Shown here in pieces: positions 16,852 through 24,627 of a stretch of DNA of 64,000 bases. The notes under the pieces were generated by a model. The model was not told the DNA's origin. It did no database searches and saw nothing but the letters and a program-made list of their open reading frames with translations. Location of the stretch: assembly GCA_027484025.1 (NCBI GenBank), contig JAIXTI010000121.1, forward strand, positions 1-64,000, read 5' to 3'. The translations under genes and the position numbers were made by a program. Every line of letters begins with the position of its first letter. Position 1 is the stretch's first letter. This stretch comes from a bacterium. Lineage in GTDB: Bacteria > Gemmatimonadota > Gemmatimonadetes > Gemmatimonadales > Gemmatimonadaceae.

Positions 16852-17463
16852 ATGAAGCTTTTTCGCGCACTCGGTACGGCTCTGCTCAGCGTGGCTCTCA
16901 GCACGTCGGCGCAGGCCCAGAACTTTTCACTCAACTTCGACGACGCCACACTTTTTGGTACCCCAGCTGACGGATCAATCATCAGTGGTGTGACCTTCAG
17001 CAATTCGGCATTGGATGCGTTCTTCCTCCCCACGTCATTCGATTGCACGCCATCGATCGTGTGTGATGGCGTCATCCAGGGGACGGCTAGTGGCACTCTC
17101 GGCCTCGCTTTCGGCGGTCCGATATCGAGTCTTTCTTTTGGAATCGTGCGAGCCAGCAACCTCTCATCGTATCTCGCGCTTTATGATGTGAATGGCGCGT
17201 TCATTTCGACGCAGGTATTTAACCCTTCGGCATTGGCTGACCCGTTGTTCGGCTTTGGTGGCGTTTTTTCGTGGTCTGCAAGCGGCACGTTCGCCTACTC
17301 CGCCGTGTTGTCTCACGACTTCGACCGTGATTTTGTCGACGAACCGTTCGAGCTGGACAATCTCACGGCCAGCACGGCCACCGCAGTATCGGAGCCGACG
17401 AATGTTGGGCTGCTTGCCATTGGATTGGTAGGCATTGCCGCCGCGCGGCGGCGGCGGGTTTGA
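16852..17463 (+). CDS. PEP-CTERM-like exported protein
   Basis: 203 residues: signal peptide (about 1-22, ending AQAQ), a beta-rich Ser/Thr/Ala/Phe-rich middle without recognised catalytic motifs, and a C-terminal sorting signal. The latter reads VSEPTNVGLLAIGLVGIAAA followed by RRRRV, i.e. a SEP variant of the Val-Pro-Glu-Pro motif, a hydrophobic helix and a basic tail. Such signals are processed by exosortase and linked to surface or matrix proteins. No exosortase lies in the window. Function is unknown. Confidence 0.75.
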   Translation: MKLFRALGTALLSVALSTSAQAQNFSLNFDDATLFGTPADGSIISGVTFSNSALDAFFLPTSFDCTPSIVCDGVIQGTASGTLGLAFGGPISSLSFGIVRASNLSSYLALYDVNGAFISTQVFNPSALADPLFGFGGVFSWSASGTFAYSAVLSHDFDRDFVDEPFELDNLTASTATAVSEPTNVGLLAIGLVGIAAARRRRV

Positions 17464-17487
17464 GGATGGTGAGGGGGCGGTAAATGC

Positions 17488-17519
17488 ACGGCGGTTGAAC
17501 TGATCCGTTCAACCGCCGT
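17488..17519. terminator. bidirectional hairpin between convergent genes
   Basis: A perfect 13-bp stem (17488-17500 with 17507-17519) with a 6-nt loop, lying between the PEP-CTERM-like gene and the convergent TldE-like gene. No long T-run is present on either strand. Confidence 0.6.
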
Positions 17520-17528
17520 TCACCCACG

Positions 17529-18878
17529 TCACACCGCTTCCGACAAGCTCGTAAAGTTGAAGTCCCGCGCCTTGATCGACGGCATCACCACATCGCCCCC
17601 CTGCTCCGTGCCGGCGAGGCGCTCCGGCTTCCCGAGTGCTTCGAGATTGTTGAGCATGAACAGCGGTGACTCGTTGAAGCGGAAATTGCGCAGACTCTTG
17701 GTGATCTTGCCGTTCTCAATCAGGAACGTGCCGTCGCGGGTGAGCCCCGTGTAGAGAATGGTGCGCGGATCCACCTCGCGCAGATACCACAGACGCGTGA
17801 CGAGAATGCCACGCGTGGTACCCTTGATGAGATCCTCCACGCTCTGCGTCCCGCCGGCCATCTTGAACGAGCTCGGCCCGCCGGTTGGCGTCTTGCCCTG
17901 CTTCTTGCCCCAGAAGCGCGAGTAGATGAGCTGCTTGAGCACGCCGTTCTCGATCCACACCTGACGGCCGAGCGGCATTCCTTCGAAGTCCCACGGACGT
18001 CCGAGCAGCTGCGGGTCGGCCGGGTCGGAGAAGATGGTGACGCGTTCGTCCATGATCTTCTCGCCCACCTTGTTGCCGCCGCCCTGCTTCACGAACGGGC
18101 TACGTCCCTCGTCGGCGCTACGCGCGTCGGCATAGTTGCCGATGAGCTGCACGAGATCGCCCACCGCCTGCGGCTCGAGAATGACCGTATAGCGGCCAGG
18201 CTCGATGGCCACGGGATTGCGCGACAGCCGCGCCTTTTCCACGGCCGTTTCCGCGACGCGACGCGCATCCAGCTGTGCCCAGTCGGCGTGATCACCAGCG
18301 GCCCATCCAGAGCCGGTGCCGTCGGTGGTGCGCACGGTGAGCGTGTAGTTCGCATTCGTGGCGCGGTGATACGCGAACATCCCCGTGCTGTTGCCAATGG
18401 CGAGCGCGCCCGCGGTGGTGACCAGATAGCCCGCCGCCTTGAGGTCACCCGCTTTGCGCGCGAGCTCGAGCGCGCCGAGTGCCGCCTTGGCGCGATCGTC
18501 GGCCGACAAGTTCGCCGTGGACTCGAAGAACGCGTTGACGGGTGTATACGTCTGCGCGCCCAACTGCGGCATCGATTCGGGATCGTCGGGCGCGAGACGC
18601 GCAAGACGCTCGCTTTCACGCACCGCGCGTTCGATGCTCGCGTCGGAGAGATCGTTGGTGGTGACGACGGCGTGCTTGGGGCCGAACGCGCTCTGAATGC
18701 CAAGCTGCGCGTCGGTGGTGCTGCCGGCGGTGCTCACCTGATTGTCGGCAAAGCGGATGTTGCCGGCGGTGTAGGTGTTCACCTGCACGTCGATCGCATC
18801 GGCCTTGGACATCTTGATGGCTTTCTCGACGATCGCCTGCGCCTGCTCACGCGTGAGGATGGCGGAGTTGGGTTGCAT
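17529..18878 (-). CDS. TldE/PmbA-family metalloprotease-like subunit
   Basis: 449 residues of the PmbA/TldD superfamily without the HExxxH zinc motif, as expected of the TldE (PmbA) partner. It has the typical N-terminal domain (DVQVNTYTAGNIRFADN) and a C-terminal core with TRLWYLREVDPRT and YTGLTRDGTFLIENG. In E. coli, TldD and TldE form a heterodimeric protease acting on unfolded peptides. Its start overlaps the stop of the TldD-like gene by one base (TGATG), so the two are co-translated. No signal peptide is evident, unlike its Tat-tagged partner. Confidence 0.9.
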   Translation of the reverse strand: MQPNSAILTREQAQAIVEKAIKMSKADAIDVQVNTYTAGNIRFADNQVSTAGSTTDAQLGIQSAFGPKHAVVTTNDLSDASIERAVRESERLARLAPDDPESMPQLGAQTYTPVNAFFESTANLSADDRAKAALGALELARKAGDLKAAGYLVTTAGALAIGNSTGMFAYHRATNANYTLTVRTTDGTGSGWAAGDHADWAQLDARRVAETAVEKARLSRNPVAIEPGRYTVILEPQAVGDLVQLIGNYADARSADEGRSPFVKQGGGNKVGEKIMDERVTIFSDPADPQLLGRPWDFEGMPLGRQVWIENGVLKQLIYSRFWGKKQGKTPTGGPSSFKMAGGTQSVEDLIKGTTRGILVTRLWYLREVDPRTILYTGLTRDGTFLIENGKITKSLRNFRFNESPLFMLNNLEALGKPERLAGTEQGGDVVMPSIKARDFNFTSLSEAV

Positions 18879-20518
18879 CAGGCCTTCCTCCCGGTGTTGA
18901 TCACGTTGACGTTGCGGAAACGCGCTGGCGGCGAGCCGTGACTCACCGCATTCACCTGCGGCGGTTGTCCCTTGCCGTCGAAGAACGAACCACCAAGCTG
19001 ATAGCTGCGCTTGCCGCCGATCATGTCCATGCTGTTCCAGAAGTCCGGCGTGCGAATCTGGTAGGCGACGTCCTTGAGTACGCCGACCACCTTGCCGCCC
19101 TTGATTTCGTGATAGAGCTGACCGCCGAACTGCGCGTTGAAGCGCTGCTGGTCGATGGAGAAGCTGCCGTCACCCTGAATGAGAATGCCGCGATCGGTGG
19201 CCGCGATGAGATCGTCCTGCGTGAGGTCTTTCTCGCCCGGCATGAGCGATACGTTGGGCATGCGCTGGAACTGGACGTTGTCCCACCCCTGCGCGTACGA
19301 GCAGCCGTGCGAGCGCACCGGCGCGCCGTTCTTTTCGTACCACCAGCGCAGCCACGGTGCCTGTTCGCGTGTGGTCTGGTAGTCGTTGAACATGCCGTTC
19401 TTCACGATGAGGAACTCGTCGGGCTTCACGCCGTCATCGTCCCAACCAATCGTCGAGAGGCCACCGGGCTGCGAGCGATCACCCTGAATGTTCATGAGGC
19501 TCGGGCCGTACTTGAGCGACCCCAGCATCTTCTCCGGCGGTGCAATGAAGCTGGTGCCCGCGTAGTTCGCCTCGTAGCCCATCGCGCGATCGAGCTCGGT
19601 GGGGTGTCCGATGCTTTCGTGAATCGTGAGCCAGAGATTCTGCGGATCGAGCACAAGATCGTAGCGCCCCTGCTCGACTGGCTTGCCGGTGAGTTTCGCC
19701 GCCGCTTCTTCGCCCCACTTCTGCGCGTTGCCCACGAGGTCACTCTGCAGGATGTACTCCCAGCCGCGCGCCATGGGGGCGACCATGTTGCTGCGATTCT
19801 GGAAGTCGGTGAAGTCGGTGCTCACCGCGGTGATCTGCATGGTGGGCCACGAGCGCACGACGTCCTGCTTGGTGACGGTGCCGTCGGTGTTGGCGTAGTT
19901 GCGCTCGTCCTTCACGAAGAAGAAGCCGCTGAACACGTACTTCACGTTCTTCGCCTTGAGCGCGTTCGCGTTGGCCTTGAGCAGCAGATCGGCCTTCTGT
20001 TCGATAGGAATATCGAACGGGTCCTGCGTGAACGCGCTCTTCCACACGCCGTCTTTCACCACCGGCGTGGGAAGCCACTCGATGGGATTGGCGCGCGCAA
20101 TTTTCGACGCCTTGGCAATTGCCACCGCTTCCCGCGCTGCCGCCGCCGCGCCGTCGGTGGTGAGAATGCGCGTGGCCGCGAACCCCCAGGTGCCGTCGAC
20201 GAGCGCGCGCACCCCAATGCCTACGGTATCGGTGTCCGTGACCTGCTGGATCTGCTGTTCGCGCGTGAAGACGAAGTTTTGCCGCTGACGGCTGCAGCGC
20301 ACATCGGCGTAGGTCGCGCCTGCCATCTTGGCCGCATTGAGCGCCGCGTCCATGAGCGCGCGCACATTGGCAACATCGGTGAACGCTTCGAGCGCCTTCG
20401 CATCCGGTGCCGGCGCCGCCGACAGCAGCCGCGGAATGCCGGAGAGCGCACTGCCGGCGAGCAGAGCGCCGCCAAAAGCGGTCCCGCCCTGCCACAAGAA
20501 TTCGCGTCGTGAGGTCAT
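18878..20518 (-). CDS. tldD: TldD-family metalloprotease with Tat-type signal
   Basis: 546 residues. It begins MTSRREFLWQGG, a twin-arginine signal followed by a hydrophobic stretch (about 12-35). The catalytic zinc motif HESIGH is at 300-305, with the following PTELDRAMGYEANYAGTSF region conserved in TldD. The protease would be exported folded by the Tat system, unlike cytoplasmic E. coli TldD. ATG 20518 is chosen because the Tat motif immediately follows. How an exported subunit would meet a partner without a visible signal is unclear; piggy-back Tat export is possible but inferred. Confidence 0.88.
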   Translation of the reverse strand: MTSRREFLWQGGTAFGGALLAGSALSGIPRLLSAAPAPDAKALEAFTDVANVRALMDAALNAAKMAGATYADVRCSRQRQNFVFTREQQIQQVTDTDTVGIGVRALVDGTWGFAATRILTTDGAAAAAREAVAIAKASKIARANPIEWLPTPVVKDGVWKSAFTQDPFDIPIEQKADLLLKANANALKAKNVKYVFSGFFFVKDERNYANTDGTVTKQDVVRSWPTMQITAVSTDFTDFQNRSNMVAPMARGWEYILQSDLVGNAQKWGEEAAAKLTGKPVEQGRYDLVLDPQNLWLTIHESIGHPTELDRAMGYEANYAGTSFIAPPEKMLGSLKYGPSLMNIQGDRSQPGGLSTIGWDDDGVKPDEFLIVKNGMFNDYQTTREQAPWLRWWYEKNGAPVRSHGCSYAQGWDNVQFQRMPNVSLMPGEKDLTQDDLIAATDRGILIQGDGSFSIDQQRFNAQFGGQLYHEIKGGKVVGVLKDVAYQIRTPDFWNSMDMIGGKRSYQLGGSFFDGKGQPPQVNAVSHGSPPARFRNVNVINTGRKA

Positions 20519-20644
20519 GAGGGTAAAGCAAACTCCGCCATAGGTGGAAAACCGCCCTCGAAGGGCGTCGCGCAGGTGGCCAAACGTACGTCGAGCCGCG
20601 CCGCTGCGTTTCGACACCGCAAAGCCCCCGCAGGTTGCGGTGGT

Positions 20645-20875
20645 TGGGGTCTGGGTCGGGGTCTTGGTCGGGGTCTTGGTCGGGGTACTTCCGGGTGTGG
20701 GATCCGCCCGTCACAGCCCCACACCCCCTCCGCGCTTTCCTTCGGGGGTGGCCGTGCAACGCTGCGCGTTGCCGGCGCCACCCCCTCAGAGACGCGCGGC
20801 GGAGGTGTGGGACCGTGACGGGCTAGACCCCGACCTAGACCCCGACCCCGACCAGACCCCAGACCCCGACCAGCG
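20645..20875. repeat. GGTCGGGGTC-type long inverted repeat
   Basis: Left arm about 20645-20695 is made of GGGTCGGGGTCTT words and pairs with GACCCCGAC words at about 20822-20875. Nested inside are a second pair of arms (near 20707-20735 and 20790-20820) and a third (GGGGGTGGC/GCCACCCCC). It forms most of the 554-bp spacer between tldD and the SNF2 gene, in which no gene is seen. Confidence 0.7.
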
Positions 20876-20955
20876 CGCGCAACAAAAAAGCGAGCGAAGC
20901 GACGCGCCCCAGCCCGTCGGCACCACGACCACCGCGGTTCGCTCGAGTGCAACGG

Positions 20956-21041
20956 CACGGGGCGCCCTCCGCCGCCGACAGCGCGTCTCTGAGGGGCGAA
21001 GCCCCGAAGCAACGCGCGGAGGCGGTGGAGGGCGCCCCGTG
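20956..21041. repeat. GC-rich inverted repeat
   Basis: Arms 20956-20976 and 21021-21041 pair over 21 bp with a single G-T mismatch, enclosing a small GGGGC/GCCCC hairpin. It lies 31 bp beyond the 3' end of the leftward SNF2 gene and may end its transcripts. Confidence 0.7.
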
Positions 21042-21072
21042 ACGCCCCACACACCCAAGCAAACCGCTGTCC

Positions 21073-24000
21073 CTAGCCGAGCAGCAGATGGAGTTCGTCG
21101 CGCCCAATGCTCGCCAAGCCGCCGCGATCCTCGGAAAGGATGGAGTCGGCGAGCGCCCGCTTGCTCGCCTGCAGCTCGAGGATCTTGGACTCGATCGTGT
21201 CGCGCGCGACCACGCGCGTCGCCAGCACATGGCGCGTTTGCCCGATGCGGTGCGCCCGGTCGATCGCCTGCGCTTCCACCGCCGGATTCCACCACGGGTC
21301 GAGCAGATACACGTACTCCGCCGCCGTGAGGTTGAGCCCGTGACCGCCCGCCTTGAGACTGATGAGAAAGAGTGGTGGCCCGTCGGCACTCTGGAAGCGG
21401 TCCACGCGCGCCTGACGGTCACGCGTCTTGCCGTCGAGATACTCGTACGGAATGCCCTGCGCGTCGAGCCGGTTGCGCAGCAACGACAGGAAACTCGTGA
21501 ACTGCGAGAACACGAGCGCCTTGTGCCCTTCGTTCGCGATTTCCTGCAACGACGGCACGATGACATCGAGCTTGGCCGACGGCAGCGCCGCTTTGCGCGG
21601 GTCGACGAGCGACGGATGACAGGCCGCCTGACGCAAACGAAGGAGTGCTTCGAGAATGTGCATGCGCGACTTGGCGATGCCCTCGCGCTCCACCTGTTCG
21701 AAGACACTCTGCACGTACTGCAGACGCAGTTCTTCGTAGTACGCGCGTTGCCGAGGCTCGAGCTCCACTTCGAGCGTCTGCTCCGTGCGTGACGGCAGCT
21801 CGGACGCCACCTGCGACTTGGTGCGACGCAGAATGACCGGCCGCAGCGCGCGCGCAAAAAGATCGTCACGCGGCTGACCCGGCATTGCCGGCGCACCACC
21901 GGGCTTCTGCCCGAGTGCGCGCGCGGCCGTGCTGAAGCGCGACGACGCGCCCAGCATCCCCGGATTGAGGAACTCGAAGAGACTCCACAACTCTTCGATG
22001 CGGTTTTCGATGGGTGTGCCCGTCAACGCGAGCTTGTGATCACCCTGCAGCAGGCGCGCCGCCTTGGCCGTCGCCGTACTCGCGTTCTTGATCGCCTGCG
22101 CTTCGTCGAGGACCACGTAGTCGAAGCGACGCGAGCCCAACCGGTCGATATCGCGACGCAACGTGCCGTAGGTCGAGATCACCACGTCGGCGTCGTTGGC
22201 GTCGAGCGCATCCACTTCACGCTCGGCGTGGCTCAAATCGATGACACGCAGGGTGGGCGCAAAACGCTCGGCTTCGCGCATCCAGTTGAACACGAGCGAC
22301 CGCGGAACCACCAGCAGCGACAAGCCTTTGCCTTCGGCGCGGCGCCCTTCGAGCATCGCGAGCACCTGCACCGTTTTGCCAAGACCCATGTCGTCGGCAA
22401 GGCAACCGCCAAGCTGGAAGCGGCGGAGGAACGCGAACCACGAGAGGCCGTCGCGCTGATACGCGCGCAGTTCGCCCACGAACCCTTCTGGCACCGGCTC
22501 CGGGGCAATTTCACGGAACTCGTGCAGCTGCGCACGCGCGGAGGCAAGCTGCGCGTCCACATCCACGTCAGGCAGTTCGGCCAGCAGCGCATCGAGCACG
22601 GCAAGCTGTGACGGCCGGAAGCGCAGCAGTTCACCGCGACGTTCCGCGAGCGCCATGAGTGCTTGCAGCGCGCTCAGCTGCTCGGTGGGCATGACGCCCA
22701 GTGAGCCGTCGGGGAGACGCACCTGTTCTTCACCCGCTTCGGCCGCCGCGAGCAACGTCGCAATCGACGCCATCTGATCGCCGTAGCGCACACCACCATG
22801 CAAGTCGAACCAGTCGACGCCGGAGCTCATCTGAATATCGAGCTTGCCGGGCGCCACCAGCAGCGATCCGTCGGTCTCCACCTGCCATCCTTCACGCACG
22901 AGCGTAGCCAGCGCCTTGGGCAGCGCGTGCGACGACATCGTGAGTCCCATGCGATGATGCGTGTGCGAATACATCTCGAGCGCACCCATGGCGCGCAGGC
23001 GCGTCACGGCGTTGCGCTCCGCGGCCATCCGACGGCGATACAAGGTGCGCGTGTTCTTGTCGAACGTGGTTGGCGCCGGCGACTGCGCGTCGACCATGGA
23101 GGTACCATAGCGGAAGCGCACCAGCAGCCAGGCCTGAGAACGGCGACCGTTATCGGGGCCGCTCGTGATACTCAAATGCGGCACCGGCGCAGCGTCCGTT
23201 TCCGTCTGTAACTCGCCCGGCGGCAGCGACAGACGCGGCGCCGTGCGCAGCGTGTGGAACTCGGCCAGAAACGGCGACGGATCTTCACCCAAGTCGAGCG
23301 ACGAGTCGTACCACAAGCGCTGCACGAGAGGCCACACATCCTGTGCATCGAACCGCGCGAGCTTGTTGCCCAACACGATCAGGCCCTTCGGCGACACCCA
23401 GTCGACATCGGCCAGCGGACGCGATACCCCCTCGCGTTGCACGTCGGCCACGAGCGCATAGCCGTCAATGCTGGGACGCTCGACGCGCAGCACGACCGTC
23501 CACGGCGATTCATCGTCCCACTGCATGACACGCCCGTCGAGTGAACGACGGCTGGTGGCCAGCAGCGCGCGACCGGTATCGCAGATGGCGCGCAGCGTGG
23601 TGCTGTATGCGCGGGGCGGCACATGAAACCCCTGCGCCGGCATCGCGCGCGCCGCCGGAATATCCTGCGCGCCCAGCAACATCTCGGCGATCAACCGGTC
23701 TGCCGGATCGTTCGCGTTGAACCACGCTTCGGCGCTGGCACCAAAGTGGCGCGGCTCTTCCCACGTCCCATCACGCGTACGGCGCTGCGTGCACACCTGC
23801 ACCCGCACCCCCGACTGCTCCGATGCTTCGGTAATGTGCAGCTGATACACGATGCGCCGATCGGCTGGCATCGCCGTGGGGCGATTGCTTTCGGGACGCA
23901 GATCGCGCGCGCGCTGTGCGAGCACCGTCGCGCGAAGGGCAATCTGCCAATCCGTCTGCGGTTCCGCCGGCGCGTCGGGAATCACCACCGCGGGTTCGGG

Positions 24001-24345
24001 CGCGCCAAACTCGACATGCTCATCAGGCGTCACGAATGCCACCGGCAACGGCGACGCCCCAGGGTGCAAGCCATCGGGGAGTGCGCCGTCGCGATCGAGC
24101 ACGAGCAACAGCGCCCACTGATGCTTGCACGGGCCATGCTCTACCGCGTACGCGCAGGTGCACCCCATCTGTGCATCTCGCACGTCGACTTCGACGAGTA
24201 CCCGATAGGGGCGCGTCCCCTGCACCACCGCGTCTACCCGGCTGTCATGCACCTTCCGCCACTCGACGATATCCGGCGCCAGATATGCGCGCGCGCGCTC
24301 ACGGAGTACGGGAGAAAAAAGCCGTTCCAGTTGCGGATCAAGCAT
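21073..24345 (-). CDS. SWIM zinc-finger SNF2-family helicase
   Basis: 1090 residues. An N-terminal SWIM motif (C62-x-C64...C73-x-H75) is followed by a long variable region. The SNF2 ATPase core contains LRAYQRDGLSWFAFLRRF, Walker A/motif I DMGLGKT (652-658), motif II DEAQ, and helicase-C motifs including KALVFSQFTSFL and HRIGQTRHV. Bacterial HepA/SNF2 proteins of this type are ATP-driven DNA translocases; their targets are mostly unknown. ATG 24345 is chosen because the conserved region starts MLDPQLERLFSPVLRERAR. Flanked by inverted repeats on both sides. Confidence 0.9.
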   Translation of the reverse strand: MLDPQLERLFSPVLRERARAYLAPDIVEWRKVHDSRVDAVVQGTRPYRVLVEVDVRDAQMGCTCAYAVEHGPCKHQWALLLVLDRDGALPDGLHPGASPLPVAFVTPDEHVEFGAPEPAVVIPDAPAEPQTDWQIALRATVLAQRARDLRPESNRPTAMPADRRIVYQLHITEASEQSGVRVQVCTQRRTRDGTWEEPRHFGASAEAWFNANDPADRLIAEMLLGAQDIPAARAMPAQGFHVPPRAYSTTLRAICDTGRALLATSRRSLDGRVMQWDDESPWTVVLRVERPSIDGYALVADVQREGVSRPLADVDWVSPKGLIVLGNKLARFDAQDVWPLVQRLWYDSSLDLGEDPSPFLAEFHTLRTAPRLSLPPGELQTETDAAPVPHLSITSGPDNGRRSQAWLLVRFRYGTSMVDAQSPAPTTFDKNTRTLYRRRMAAERNAVTRLRAMGALEMYSHTHHRMGLTMSSHALPKALATLVREGWQVETDGSLLVAPGKLDIQMSSGVDWFDLHGGVRYGDQMASIATLLAAAEAGEEQVRLPDGSLGVMPTEQLSALQALMALAERRGELLRFRPSQLAVLDALLAELPDVDVDAQLASARAQLHEFREIAPEPVPEGFVGELRAYQRDGLSWFAFLRRFQLGGCLADDMGLGKTVQVLAMLEGRRAEGKGLSLLVVPRSLVFNWMREAERFAPTLRVIDLSHAEREVDALDANDADVVISTYGTLRRDIDRLGSRRFDYVVLDEAQAIKNASTATAKAARLLQGDHKLALTGTPIENRIEELWSLFEFLNPGMLGASSRFSTAARALGQKPGGAPAMPGQPRDDLFARALRPVILRRTKSQVASELPSRTEQTLEVELEPRQRAYYEELRLQYVQSVFEQVEREGIAKSRMHILEALLRLRQAACHPSLVDPRKAALPSAKLDVIVPSLQEIANEGHKALVFSQFTSFLSLLRNRLDAQGIPYEYLDGKTRDRQARVDRFQSADGPPLFLISLKAGGHGLNLTAAEYVYLLDPWWNPAVEAQAIDRAHRIGQTRHVLATRVVARDTIESKILELQASKRALADSILSEDRGGLASIGRDELHLLLG

Positions 24346-24490
24346 GGAGGCCGTGGCGGTGCCAATTCGTGTCGCGAGAGAGCATCCACGCAAGTTAGCC
24401 AGCGTGACACCCATTCGCGTACAGGGGCCGACGGATATTTGTGCCAGGACCGCTCAATCCACCCAGATTCTGGCATTTCGGCAGAGTAGT

Positions 24491-24600
24491 GAACAGCTCT
24501 CACGGAAAAACGGAGGGACGGAGCCCTCGAAGAACAGCCTCCTCAGAGCTGTGCTGTTCTCCGTGACCTCCGTCCCTCCGTTTCTCTGTGAGAGCTGTTC
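24491..24600. repeat. CGGAG-rich inverted repeat (copy 2)
   Basis: Arms 24491-24537 and 24555-24600, beginning GAACAGCTCT and ending AGAGCTGTTC, pair over most of their length. Internal words such as ACGGAGGGACGGAG recur in related elements. It lies between the SNF2 start and the tex stop. Confidence 0.85.
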
Positions 24601-24627
24601 AAACCCAGCCAGCCGCCTAACCCACCC

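Noticed and set aside
18938-20512. Long plus-strand frame opposite tldD
   Set aside because: No recognisable domain, and the minus strand has a clear TldD with Tat and zinc motifs.
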